From Chrysemys picta bellii (Eukaryota; Chordata; Testudines; Emydidae): a DNA stretch of 64,000 nt. The translations under genes were made by a program, and so were the position numbers. Under the pieces are notes generated by a model. It worked only from the letters and a program-made list of their open reading frames with translations, was not told where the DNA came from and did no database searches. Where the stretch lies: assembly GCF_011386835.1 (NCBI RefSeq), contig NC_088796.1:86697968-86761967 (forward strand). The letters run 5' to 3'. Position 1 is the first letter of the stretch, and the number at the start of each line of letters is the position of its first letter. Shown in pieces: positions 36,958 to 48,184 of this stretch.

Positions 36958-38118
36958 CTGATGTCCTATTGAGTTATGCAAAGTGTGGGCCATTAATGGT
37001 GGTTTGGAATCTTAATGGTTCCCATTAACCAGGACAATTGACTGTAGATGGCTCTGTTTTACTTGTAAGTCTTCCTGTATACGTGTGTGCTGGCAAGTGG
37101 GCAATGAAGTCTGTCTGTGACATGTGATCATGTCACCTGAACTGGAATCCATCTTTAACCTGGTGTATTTCCATTGAGAAGGAGGGGTGGAAACCCAGAG
37201 GGACAAAGGATTCCTGCCTTATGCAAAAGATATAAGTGGGTGGAACAGAACAAATGGGGCAGCCATCATGAGAAATCCCCTAGCTACCACCTGAGCTGGA
37301 ACAAGTGCTGGACCAGGGGAAAGGATTGTGCCCAGACTAGGAAGGCATCCAGTCTGTGAAAGAAATTTATTGAAACATCTCTGAGGGTGAGATTTTATCT
37401 GTATTCAGTTTTATTACTATACTAGGCTTAGACTTGCGTGTTTTATTTTATTTTGCTTGGTAATTCACTTTGTTCTGTCTGTTACTACTTGGAACCACTT
37501 AAATCCTACTTTCTGTATTTAATAAAATCACTTTTTACTTATTATTTAACCCAGAGTATGTACTAATACCTGGGGGGAGGGGGAGCAAACAGCTGTGCAT
37601 ATCTCTCTGTCAGTGTTATAGAGGGCAAACAATTTATGAGTTTACCCTGTATAAGGGTAAAACAGATTTATTTGGGGTTGGACCCCATTGGGAGTTGGGC
37701 ATCTGAGTGTTAAAGACAGGAACATTTCCTAAGCTGCTTTCAGTTAAATCTGCAGCTTTGGGGCACGTGGTTTAGACCCTGGGTCTGTGCTGGAGCAGAC
37801 TGGCGTGTCTGGCTCAGCAAGACAGGGTCCTGGAGTCCCAAGCTGGCAGGGAAAGCAGGGGCAGAAGTAGTCTTGGCACATCAGTGGCAGCTCCAAGGGG
37901 GTTTTTGTGATCCAACCCATCACAAATATATTTTAAAACTAAAAATGTTATTAACTTATAGCAAGAAAGGAAGGTAATATTATTGTCACTTCTAATGCAG
38001 TAGAAAACTACTCAGAATGGACTAGCATGTCAGGCTTTGGCATAAATGTTTTGTTAGGAAAAAAATGTGCCATGCTAATCAGCCAAATATTGCAGAAAAA
38101 GGCTCAGCCTAAGCTTAC

Positions 38119-38329
38119 CATCCAGTGATCTCCAGAAAGTTGAAAAATAAACTTGCTTCTTTCTTTGTCTGTTTCATCTGACAAAGTTCTCTTCTTACAG
38201 AGCTGAGAGTTCTTCTCAGTTTTATCCAAGACCTTCACAGTGGTATCTATGAAACCATTCTTTAGGTATGCAGATTGTGGAATGCCTTTCTTTCTGCACT
38301 CTAGTACAAAGTCCCATTCTTGTTTTATC
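38119..38329 (-). CDS. LRRC2: LRRC2 coding exon 2
   Basis: The exon is 211 bases. The first base completes a lysine codon split 2/1 with the first coding exon, and 70 codons follow: IKQEWDFVLECRKKGIPQ, SAYLKNGFIDTTVKVLDK, and so on to FIFQLSGDHWM. Two blocks, EW.FV.ECR.KGIPQ and KNGFIDT, match vertebrate LRRC2 closely, while the middle (TEKNSQLCKKRTLSDE) is variable, as expected of a linker. The acceptor is TGCACTATTTCAG ending at 38330, and the donor GTAAGC starts at 38118. It ends in phase 0, and there is no stop or frameshift. Confidence 0.95.
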
Positions 38330-39042
38330 CTGAAATAGTGCAGATAAAGAGTTTCTATGAATCCAAATAACAGAACTCAAAAACTTAAAGTCTTATATTT
38401 TAAAAGGAGACTCACTCCAACCTCCAAATTAGTGCACACATTTCATACATGTAAATAACATTTGAATACAGGCAAACCCATTTGATTTTTGTACTAAAAC
38501 AGTCTTACTTGCACTTGGAAATGCGTAGGCATCTTTGCATAGGCAAATGACTAAAGATGTAAATTATGCATGTAAATTTACAGGCCATTTTTAGAACTCC
38601 TGGCCCAAGAGTAATGCTTGAGTTTGTAAGGATGAATAGTATAATTCAGATGAGTAGGATCTTCTTTAATGCATATGCAAACAAGATCAGCTCCAGAAAA
38701 TAATGCACATATATAGGGCCTATCCTATATGAATTTTGCCATTGATTTCAATAGGAGTAGGCTCACACTAAACAAGTTACAAATATATATGAATACAATG
38801 AAGACCCTACATTGGTCCTGGGTTTATGCCCATAATTTTGCAACTGGAAAAATATTTTCCCAACCTTTTGCAGCCATTGGAAATAATTTTTCCTCCTGAC
38901 TTTTTAGATTCAAGTAAAGAGTTTTTACCTAGAAAAGAAAAAACGTTGTCTTCTAAAATTATGATGTGTACGTCATAGAAGAGGTGAAGTTAAAGGTCAG
39001 GTAATATATTTTACCCCTGCTAATTTCAACATGAATGTTACT

Positions 39043-39301
39043 TAGGGCTTGACTATGTGGAAAAAGTTGCACCAGTATAAATGAGGGAGGCATTTAATTT
39101 TAGAGACACATATTTTGGTTTAAGGGTAGCTTATTTTGGTTTGGCTCAAGTCAATTAAGGAACAGGTGTAACTAAACCAAAATAAGCCATTTTTATACCA
39201 AAAGAAGAGTCTCCACAGAGCCTTTTGCCCCAGTTTAACCATATTGGTTTAAAAGCCAATTTAAATTATACTGATGCAATTTGGTAATGGAGACAAGCTC
39301 T
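39043..39301. mobile_element. Probable MITE (AGGGCTTGACTATGT end)
   Basis: It starts AGGGCTTGACTATGTGG and ends ATGGAGACAAGCTCT. The inner blocks TATTTTGGTTTAAGGGTAGC and AACTAAACCAAAATAAGCC are inverted with respect to each other. The layout fits an eroded GTCTACA-type MITE. Confidence 0.55.
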
Positions 39302-41674
39302 TCTATGAACCCAGAGATCACTGGCAAAACAGGGAGCAGACAGTGGCAAGGTAAGAGTTAATAGAGAGTTCACATAGGAACAACTAGGAAAAATCTAAAA
39401 AACACTGTTATAATATACATTGGGAAAAATAGGTCCAAGACACCTACATACTGTTTTCTAAAATTATTCTTCCAGCGAGTGCATCTAATTAACTATAAAA
39501 GCTTTTTGTTGTTGTGAGCGAAAAGGTGGGCAAGACAGAAGTGTGCAGAGAAAAATTAAAATAAACCCCAGAAGGAAAAAGAGGGAAGAGAAAAAGAAAA
39601 ACAACAGGATTTGAACCATTAAAAGGGGAAAACTAAAAAGTACCCAAACCCCTAGAGTTCTTTTCTCTGATATCTTAGAAATAATCCTAACTTAGATACC
39701 ACTGTTGTGCTGCTCTTTCTTTGTACTCTCCTCCTTCACTTGTCCTCCAGTTCTATAATTGTTGAATTTTGATTCTGTGACACAATCCTCACACACCCAT
39801 GGAATTCCTTGATCATCCACCAAAGAATTACAAATTTCACTGTGATAATTCAGTGAACTGAAAATTGGCTTTTTTGTGCCTTGCTTGCCCTTTACTCAGC
39901 CAGTCCCATAAATGGTTGTTTCATTTCTAGCTGGTTGAATTCAGGAAACCTGAAGTAAGTAGACGAGGTGGGAGCACAAAAATCTTCCCTCAGCCCAGAA
40001 GCAGGCCACCTCCACGCTGACCGTTATTCTCAACCAGGGAGACTTGAGACAACACAATAAAACCCACAAAGGAGAAGATTTAGCTCTAAATCCTTTAGCT
40101 GTGGTAACAACCAGGGAAGCATTAATGACAAGAGAATGTATTTTCCTCTGATATTTTACTGATAAAATGTAGAAAATACAAACATCTAGCGGCAACAATA
40201 CATTGTTAGTTGAGTAAAATGCAGTTAAACAAAACCCAAACCTCTGATAATTCAATTATTGATCAATGCAGCAAAAGAGGAACTGAATGCAAAAGAATTA
40301 TGACAACTACAAACTTGATGACAAATTCAGCAAGAATATAATCACACAGTGATGTAAGAGTGAAGAAGAAATTTTACATAGCCTTTTAATGTCAGCTTAA
40401 TGCAATATGCTCTTCAGAGCTTTTATAAAACGATCTCGCATGGTCATCAGGTTAAGCATCATAGAGAAATACTGCATGTGGATGGAGAGTGAATTATACC
40501 AATGGGACAACAAATATGTCTGATTTTATCCAGTATGTGTCAGAATAAAGACATGGTCAATTCCAAGGGCAGATATTCTAATCACTTGCAATCATTGCTT
40601 GTACCACTGGGGCTGCATCACCAACCAAATATGAATCAATACAGCTTTCCTTGCACAGAAAAAGACTTCTATATAGGCTTGGAAGAATTTGATTTTTATC
40701 AGTAAACATCGATTTTCACCATACACACACAAATGAACAAAAAAAATTCATCTATAATAATCTAAATTTACAGATACACAAAGTAAGAAAAATACTTCTT
40801 GACAACTTCTTAGGGACTGATTTAAGTATATTTTCTGTGTATATTTTGATGTGATGTTGACAGTTTGTGTTTTAGTAGTTATAAAGCTTTAATTTTTTGA
40901 ATCTCCATCTTTACTGTCATTAATTACCAACAACTGTGAAAATTTAAATAGGTAAAAACCTAAAAAAAAAAAAAAATGCTTTAAAGTTAATGTTGACATT
41001 ATCCATCAAAATTAGAAAAAATAAAAATTAAATTCTGCCAAGCCTACTTATAAATCAATGGTTGGCTCATTATTCAATCTACTAGTCTAATCTGATGCCA
41101 GGTACAAAATTCAGAGAATTTTCGCAGACCAATTGATAAACATCATTAAATATAATGATACATCTGTCATTTGTATGCTACAGGTAATATCAGACCAAGG
41201 TGACAGGGACAACTAGGGGTTCATCACTCCGTTCTAGCTAGTCACTGTTAAAGTATGTGATTGCCTTTATTTCTTATGGAACCCTTATCAAAATAAACTG
41301 TTTTATCTCTGATTGACAATCTCATATAAGGGAAATTATGTATTATCACACTTCTGCTATCAAATGCTATCATGCATGCCTTTGAAAAACAAAAAAAAAA
41401 GCACCTCTGTTGTGTGTGAGAAAATTCTATAAAACAGTGCAACAAATTCTTGGGTGGTTGGTGTCAGGGGTTGGGGGGGGAGGGGAAGGGAGGGTTGTTT
41501 TAAGAAAACCCTCCACCAGCAACTATTTAACACTTCCAGTCCTTTTTAAATCTGTTAACATTTCTCTGAGGAAAGTAAGTAGTTTTCCAGTCTAAATGCT
41601 TTGTTTTGAACACTTGCTTTCTTTTAAAGGCCCTGGAAATCCCTGGAACACATTTTCCCCTACAACAAATGCAT

Positions 41675-41747
41675 AAAACAGTAAGGAAATATTTTATTGG
41701 ACCAACTTCTTAACTCATCCGCCTTGTCTCTCTAATATCCTGGTGTT
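41675..41747 (+). mobile_element. Possible Penelope-like tail remnant
   Basis: GGAAATATTTTATTGGACCA, CTTCTTAACTCATCCGCCTT and GTCTCTCTAATATCCTGG recall a tail found in many reptile repeats. Assignment to Penelope-like elements is tentative. Confidence 0.35.
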
Positions 41748-42585
41748 GTGAGAAAAACGGATTTGACGTAACTTACAGCCATCTTGTGTATGTAGCGCCA
41801 TCCCCCGCCTAAATGGAAGCAAGGACACCACATAGCAAGGACAAATTATTCCTAAGGCAGACAGAACAAAACCAGCTGCACACTGCAGTTTTACTGAGTG
41901 TGATAAAGTGAAAGGACAGATTCATGAAAAGGGGAAAGAAATATGGGGAACTGACTTTGAATTTTTTTTGCTGAAGCTGCTTTGCTAATAAGGAGAATAA
42001 TGAATTGTTATTGGCTATTGAGAGAAACAGTTACCACTGCTTTGGGTTCTGAAAGCGCTGGGTAACTCTGGGACCAATATGGCAACATGTAAGATAGCTA
42101 CAGAGAGACAAACCACATAACCCCTAAAGTTTATTTTTTGTGTTCTTTTTATTAATTAGTAATAGTGTTACTGTTATTAAGCTGTGCAATAGCTTGATCA
42201 TCATCCTAACCGTTAGTTAATGTTTCACTTGTTTTAAAGAGATGGCTATCATTCTCATGGTATTTAAGAGATAATTTGGCCACAATTGGGCCCAAGTGCG
42301 ATCTGAGGCCCTAGTTCAGCAAAATACTTAAGCATATGCCTAACGTTAAGCACGGAAGTAGGCACACTGGCTTCAATGAGGTTATTTCTGTGGTGATAGC
42401 TAGGTATATGAATAAGTACACCTTGCTGAAACAGAAGTCACTCTTGCCCTAGAAATCTGTCAACCTCGCTACAGACCAATCGAGTATCAGTTTTCAGTAA
42501 GCCCTCAAGGTAGTATTTTTGAGGTATGGAGTAGGATCAGCAGAAATTATGACTATTTGTTTAAGTGTTATTGTTTTGGTTATCA

Positions 42586-42690
42586 GGGCCGGCTCTACCT
42601 TTTTTGCCACCCCAAGCAAAAAAAAAAGCCATCCGATGAACTGAATAGCTGGAATGCCGCCCCTCAGAATGTGCCACCCCAGGTACCTGC
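42586..42690. mobile_element. Fragment of a CAGGGGCGGCTC-type hAT element
   Basis: CAGGGCCGGCTCTACC, then TTTTGCCACCCCAAGCA and ATGCCGCCCCTCAGAATG resemble the left part of the element at 16093. The right end is missing. Confidence 0.6.
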
Positions 42691-44530
42691 TTCCTCTGAG
42701 GGTGAGTGTTCAGAAAGTTTCTCAAAAATAGCTGAACCATTTTTTGCTCATTGAAGGACCAAAAATAAAATACTTTCACTATTATAAAAATTCTTACAGC
42801 TTAAAAAAAATAGCCACGAGCAGTAAAACAACTGGAACTCAAACAATAAAGTCCAGCAGAGAAATAGAGGAGAGGCTTTGAGTGTTCTAGTGAGAGTTAG
42901 TTTTGATCAACAAAGTTATAAGCCTTTGAAAAAAAGTTACACGCTGCACATCGACTGAATATTGTCCAAGCTTTTTTCATACATTCAGAAAGAGTCCAAC
43001 TCATGGTTAACTTAGCTACACACTGAAAAAGTAAGTGAAGATAAGAAATGTGAGACACAGTTCTGCAAGCTCTGCCTTATTCACTTCATGTTTTGTTGGT
43101 GGGCTGGGAATGAACCAAGGGTATTTACTGAGCCACTTCTTGGGGAGAACCTTAGGTGACTAGACTGGACATTTCCACATTTTTCAGAGCTTAATGGTTC
43201 AGTCTTAGCTTTGTATTAACAGTGTGTTTGTGTTTTAATTATACATTATGGCATAAGTTATAAGGTACTTACCTTTTATTTTTTTTTAAGAAGACAGAAG
43301 GTGGAGGTAGACTTCCACATGATGAGTGCACTTAACATACTACATGAAGCTTCTCTGACAGCATTCCAGATTTGTATTTACACTTCAGTATTACAGGATG
43401 CAACAAAAAAAATCACTGAGCATCATCAGAATGTAGAAGAACCAATTTGAAGCTGTATTGTAAGCAACATTACTTACATTTTAAAATGATAGTCTTTATT
43501 TACATGCTAACATTGCATTAAACTAAACCCATTCCCACGCATTAGCTGCTGGCTCTATTCTCTAGAATTTGTGTTGATTTCTATACAGATGTAGTGAACA
43601 TACAACACTGTACATCTCTAACATATTGTGACTTATAATTTAAGCCATGATCCGGAAAATTTACGATGAGGTTTTCTGGTAGGTTTTGGGATCTTGAATA
43701 AAACCATCATTTACTCCTGAGGAGAATACTGTGGCCAATGTTTTAAGAGACAGAAAAGCAAAACACTAAGCTACCTACTGGCCTGTAAAAGTGCCCCACT
43801 ATTCAGCAATACACCTGCTTTTCTGAGTTTATCAAACCCATCTCCATTTCTGAAAACCACCTCACTTACAGTACTTCTATCTCCCCAAGTGCATTGAAAT
43901 ACCAACACACAACTTTCAAGTGCTTTGGGAAGCATACAGAACCTCCCTGCTTATGTAGAAAGTCAGTTTCTTTTCAATCCATTAAGTTCCTCTCCAAAAT
44001 AGAAACAAGTTTGCAGAAAAAGCTTCATCCTAGCAGAAGCTATCCCCCACCAGGGGTACAATCAACCTTTACCCAAAGAAACAAAGTATTTCCTGGTGTG
44101 AGACATAAAATATAGAACAGCAACAACAACAGCAAATCTTTTCTTTCATGAGGGACATAATAAATATCATTCCCTCTATAGCACTTATTCAACACACTCT
44201 ACTTCCTACTAGAACTGGGTTCATTCCACAACCTACCCCTACTTGTTTGCTTTTCCCTTTCATACCCTATGCTTGGTCCTGATTGTTTATGTAGCCCAGC
44301 TCCATTGGCTCCACTCCTTAATCCTTTTCTTTCTAATTTCACAACTCTGGAGAGCCAACAGGGAAACAGATGGTTCACTTGACTTTGCCCAAGTGGATCC
44401 AGGGCCCAGCTATCCAGGGCCTCATCATAGGACCCAGATGACAAGCTGACAAGCTGACAAGCTGTTAACACTTTAGAACTCTCAGTAAAAGGTTCATAAT
44501 CTTTGTCACTTTTAACATAAACACAGTTAT

Positions 44531-44727
44531 GGGGGGAGGGATAGCTCAGTGGTTTGAGCATTGGCCTGCTAAACCCAGGGTTGTGAGTTCAATCCTTGAG
44601 GAGGCCACTCAGGGATCTGGGGCAAAATCAGTACTTGGTCCTGCTAGTGAAGGCAGGGGGCTGGACTCGATGACCTTTCAAGGTCCCTTCCAGTTCTAGG
44701 AGATGGATATCTCCATTAAAAAAAAAA
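44531..44727 (+). mobile_element. Turtle tRNA-derived SINE with CR1-like 3' tail
   Basis: The head is tRNA-like, with an A box TAGCTCAGTGG (44542-44552) and a B box AGTTCAATCC (44586-44595) at normal tRNA spacing. The middle is GGGATCTGGGGCAAAATCAG, and the tail (44655-44710) is CTGGACTCGATGACC, CAAGGTCCCTTCCAGTTCTA, ending in an A-run. The tail resembles the CR1 3' end at 7862 (CTGGATGACCTCCTGAGGTC). This arrangement, a tRNA-Lys-like head on a CR1-type tail, is the tortoise PolIII/SINE. It is transcribed, if at all, by RNA polymerase III and moved by CR1 enzymes. It is not a functional tRNA gene. Confidence 0.93.
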
Positions 44728-44857
44728 TGTATGGAATTCCTTTATCAAAATCCATGTTTGCATAGGTAAGGTTTCCTCTTTGTAAAATCTTGTGTCTCAG
44801 AGGATTACAAATGGAGGAGAATCTTACATTTTTCACAGTGAGACTATTTTAGAACTT

Positions 44858-45865
44858 TTAAGAGCTAAATTCTGCTTTCTCTACTCCAGCAGGTCTCCTG
44901 TCCAGGCTGCCTGTGTACGGCTTCATGAGCCATGGCATTAAGGGGTAGGCTGGGTCCCCAAGGATCACGATAGGCATTTCAACATCCCCAACGGTCACTT
45001 TCTGGTCCGGGAAGAAAGTCCCTTCCTCCAGCTTTCGAAACAGAGCACAGTTCCTGAAGACGCGAGCATCATGTACCTTTCCCGGCCATCCCACGTTGAT
45101 GTTGGTGAAACGTCCCTTGTGATCCACCAGGGCTTGCAGCAGCATTGAAAAGTACCCCTTGCGGTTTACGTAGTCGGTGGCTTGGTGCTCCGGTGACAAG
45201 ATAGGGATATGGGTTCGGTCTATGGCCCCGCCACAGTTTGGGAATCCCATTTCAGCAAAACCATCCACTATTGACTGCACGTTGCCCAGAGTCACTACCC
45301 TTGCTATCACCAGGTCTTTCATTGCCCTGGCAAATTGGATCACAGCAGCCCCCACCGTAGATTTGCCCACTCCAAATTGATTCCCGACTGACCGGTAGCT
45401 GTCTGGCGTTGCAAGCTTCCACAGGGCTATTGCCACTCGCTTCTCAACTGTGAGGGCTGCTCTCATCTTGGTATCCTGGCGTTTCAGGGCAGGGGAAAGC
45501 AAGTCACAAAGTTCCATGAAAGTGCCGTTACGCATGCGAAAGTTTCGCAGCCACTGGGAATCGTCCCATACCTGCAGCATGATGCGGTCCCACCAGTCTG
45601 TGCTTGTTTCCCGGGCCCAGAATCGGCGTTCCACGGCATGAACCTGCCCCAGTGACACCATGATTTCCACATTGCTGGGGCCTGTGCCTTGTGAGAGGTC
45701 TATGTCCATGTCAATTTCCTCATCACTCTCGTCGCCGCGCTGCAATCGCCTCCTCGGCTGGTCCGGGTTTCGCCTTGGCATGTCCTGGCTCTGCATATAC
45801 TCCAGGAATATGCGCATGGTGTTCATAGTGCTCATAATTGCCGCGGTGATCTGAGCGGGCTCCAT
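44858..45865 (-). pseudogene. PIF/Harbinger transposase (HARBI1-like), C-terminally truncated
   Basis: The open frame has 335 codons. Residues 158-182 look like a helix-turn-helix (RSVGNQFGVGKSTVGAAV). Then come GGAIDRTHIPI with the first catalytic Asp (residue 216), VGWPGKVHDARVF with the second (residue 266), and ILGDPAYPLMPWLMKPY. The third acidic residue, usually in an R..VE..FGRLK block after LD, is absent. Family similarity stops near residue 322 (about 44900), and the last dozen residues (RRPAGVEKAEFSS) come from unrelated DNA. In a complete element this protein cuts and pastes the transposon DNA. This copy should be inactive. The N-terminal 60 residues are rich in charged residues and low in complexity. 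Confidence 0.9.
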
Positions 45866-46645
45866 GATCCCAGTGCTAGCTATGGCGCCTGGTCAGAAAA
45901 AAGGTGCGAAAGTAGTATCTGATGGACCAGGAGAAGGAGGGAGGGCGGGAGGGAGGGCCGAGTGACGACATGGCGTACAGGTACAGGAACAGGGAGAAAC
46001 ACAAACAACTGTCACACAGAATGGTCCCCCCAAAGATTAAACTGAAAACCCTGGGCTTAGCAGGCCATTGATTTCACGGAGGAAGGGGAAGCAAATGAAT
46101 ACAGAACAAATCTATTTTTTACATCTTAAGCTGGCCGCCGACGGTGCAGCATGAGTGCTAGCCTCTCCAGTACGATGATGATGGATACCAATCATAATAT
46201 ACCATCGTCTGCCAAAAGGCAAGGGGCTGCTGCTGTGTAGCAATGCAGCCCCACGTCTGCCAGCCCCACGTCCGCCAGCACCCAGCATCGCCCTCGGCCT
46301 CTTCTGGGTGCTTAGCAGACAATACTGGGCAATTGGCAGAAAATAGTATATTACGATTGGTAGCCATCATCATCGAAACATGTCTGCCCAGGTGGCCATG
46401 ATTGACAGCCACTCCAGTATGACGACGATGGGTACCAGTCATAATATACCATCGCCTACCAAAGGGCAAGGGGCTGGTGCAATGCAGCCCTACGGCTGCC
46501 AGCCCCACAGCTATCACTCATGCTACACCGTCTACCGCCAAAAGGCAGTTAGCAGCTGCTGCTGTGTAGCAATGCAGTCCCACGTCTGCCGGCACCCAGA
46601 GGACATATGGTGACGGTGAGCTCAGCTGAGCTGAGCGGGCTCCAT
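45866..46645 (-). repeat. Tandem duplication in the Harbinger leader, unit 1
   Basis: The unit ends on the right with GAGCGGGCTCCATG (ATG at 46645 on the minus strand), like the true transposase start at 45865. It shares long blocks with unit 2: GCGAAAGTAGTATCTGA, GTGACGACATGGCGTACAGG, GGAGAAACACAAACAACTGT and TCTATTTTTTACATCTTAAG. The start-codon spacing is 780 bases. Confidence 0.85.
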
Positions 46646-47434
46646 GTTGTCTGCACAGGTAACCCAGGTAAAAAGGCGCGAATCTATTGTCTGCCGTTGC
46701 TGTGACGAGGGGGGAGGGGCCTGATGACATGTACCCAGAACCGCCCGCGACACTGTTTTGCATCATCCGGGCATTGGGATCTCAACCCAGAATTCAAAGA
46801 AAAGGCGCGAAAGTAGTATCTGACGGACTAGGGGAAGGAAGGAGGGAGGGCGGGCCGAGTGACGACATGGCGTACAGGCACAGGGAATGAAAATCAAGAA
46901 CGGTGGCTGTGCATCAGGGAGAAACACAAACAACTGTCACACAGAATGGTCCCCCCCAAAGATTAAACTGAAAACCCTGGGTTTAGCAGGCCGTTGATTT
47001 GACGGAGGGAGGGGGAAGCAAATGAATACAGAGCAAATCTATTTTTTACATCTTAAGACGACGGTGCAGCGTGACTGATACCCCTCGGCATCTTTCTGGG
47101 TGCTTGGCAGCAAATACGGGGCGCTTGGCAGTTAGTGTATGACGATGGTCTTCAGGCCTATTGCACGATCGGCTGCTCGGGGAAGACTCTGCTAATGTGC
47201 GATGACCCGACTTGTAATAGGACGGTTAACAGTCGTAATACACCATCTACTGCCAAAAGGCAAGCCCCACGGCTGCCAGCACCCAGATCGCCGATGAAGG
47301 CTACCAGTCTACTGCACCGTCTACCGCCAAAAGGCAGTTAGCAGCTGCTGCTGTGTAGCAATGCAGTCCCACGTCTGCCGGCACCCAGAGGACATATGGT
47401 GACGGTGAGCTCAGCTGAGCTGAGCGGGCTCCAT
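46646..47434 (-). repeat. Tandem duplication in the Harbinger leader, unit 2
   Basis: The same blocks recur in the same order, ending in CTGAGCGGGCTCCATG (ATG at 47434). The spacing between start-like codons is 789 bases. The segment 46519-46795 is almost identical to 47311-47584 (for example GCAGTTAGCAGCTGCTGCTG and GACATATGGTGACGGTGAGC). A self-complementary GAGCTCAGCTGAGCTGAG lies just beyond each ATG. Confidence 0.85.
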
Positions 47435-47887
47435 GTTGTCTGCACAGGTAACCCAGGTAAAAAGGCGCGAATCTATTGTCTGCCATTGCTGTGACGGGGG
47501 AGGGAGGGGCCTGACGACATGTACCCAGAACCGCCCGCGACACTGTTTTGCATCATCCGGGCATTGGGATCTCAACCCAGAATTCCAAGGGGCGGCGGAG
47601 ACTGCAGGAACTGTGGGATAGCTGTCGGATAGCTACCCATAGTGCAATGCTCCGGAAGTCGACGCTAGCCTCGTACTGTGGACGCGGTCTGCCGACTAGA
47701 GCACCTAGAGCATTTTATGTGTGGACACACACAATCGGCTGTATACAACCGATTTCAATAAAACCGGCTTCTATAAATTCGAACTAATTTCGTAGTGTAG
47801 ACATACCCCAAAACTCACTGGGAGTTTCTTTCAACTAAGGCTTACAGAATTTGACTAAATAATAGCAAGTCCCTTCAAACTCAGGGC

Positions 47888-47995
47888 TTGTCCATACGAG
47901 ACTTAGTTTGTGGCAAGCCAGGGTGTAAATCTATAGCGCACTACTTTGTCACACACCAAATTATCATGTGGACCCAGCTACTGTACACTAAAAGG
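47888..47995. mobile_element. MITE fragment (GGGCTTGTCCATACG end)
   Basis: AGGGCTTGTCCATACGAGAC is a GTCTACA-type tip with mutations. TATAGCGCACTACTTTGTC and CATGTGGACCCAGCTACTG follow. The other end is not recognised. Confidence 0.45.
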
Positions 47996-48062
47996 TCCCT
48001 TTTGACCTACTGCTGTTTGAAACAGCCTTCTCTTTGAATCCCTACTTCTAAATGATCACTGT

Positions 48063-48184
48063 GGGCCAGATTCTGATACCCTTACTCACACTGAGTATGC
48101 ACTGAGTACTTCTATTGATTTCAGTGGAAATACCTGAGAAGTAAGGAACTACTCAGTGTGAAGAAGGGCATCAGAATCTGGTCC
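48063..48184. mobile_element. Palindromic MITE, 122 bp
   Basis: GGGCCAGATTCTGATACCC at the left and GGGCATCAGAATCTGGTCC at the right are inverted. The pairing continues with TTACTCACACTGAGTA and TACTCAGTGTGAAG around TTGATTTCAGTGG. Confidence 0.85.

Larger units (their letters stand above)
36540..37925 (+). mobile_element. ERV-type LTR, plus strand, interrupted by a Penelope-like palindrome
   Basis: Several LTR features are in order: CTTATGCAAAAGATATAAG, a TATA-like box at about 37220; a T-rich segment; and a polyadenylation signal AATAAAATCACTTTTTACT near 37520. The last 400 bases (GGTTGGACCCCATTGGGAG, GTGATCCAACCCATCACA) match in reverse the segment 63318-64000, so the family is present twice. 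No viral protein genes adjoin it, so it looks like a solitary LTR. The left boundary is uncertain. A TGTGATGG at 36475 might be the true start, because the right end is CCATCACA, but no target duplication confirms it. Confidence 0.7.
27220..38118 (-). other. LRRC2: LRRC2 intron between coding exons 2 and 3 (10.9 kb)
   Basis: Donor GTAAGC at 38118-38113 and acceptor ending at 27220. It holds MITEs (28666, 28988, 31081), a MIR (30450), a hAT with long arms (31403), an RTE remnant (34978) and an LTR (36540) with a Penelope-like insertion. The stretches 27250-28640, 29150-30440, 33150-34970 and 35480-36470 look unique, and I see no gene in them. Confidence 0.85.
44900..47808 (-). mobile_element. 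Harbinger element, 5' end retained, 3' end lost
   Basis: Read on the minus strand, it starts at about 47808 with GGGTATGTCTACACTACG, then GAAATTAGTTCGAATTTA and AAACCGGTTTTATTG-like subterminal bases. It runs through a G+C-rich leader and ends inside the transposase frame. No matching inverted end is found to the left of 44900. The G+C content is far above that of its surroundings. The leader consists of two duplicated units, listed separately. Confidence 0.8.

Noticed and set aside
36475..37924. Exact LTR limits TGTGATGG...CCATCACA
   Set aside because: The tips are suggestive, but the flanking bases give no matching target duplication, so I left the left boundary approximate.
44531..44620. 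tRNA gene
   Set aside because: The A and B boxes are present, but the sequence continues into a SINE body and CR1-like tail, and no proper tRNA cloverleaf end is seen.
46130..47340. CRISPR-like array from repeated CAGCCCCACG/CTGCCAGC blocks
   Set aside because: The blocks are irregular, belong to a tandemly duplicated transposon leader, and the genome is that of an animal.
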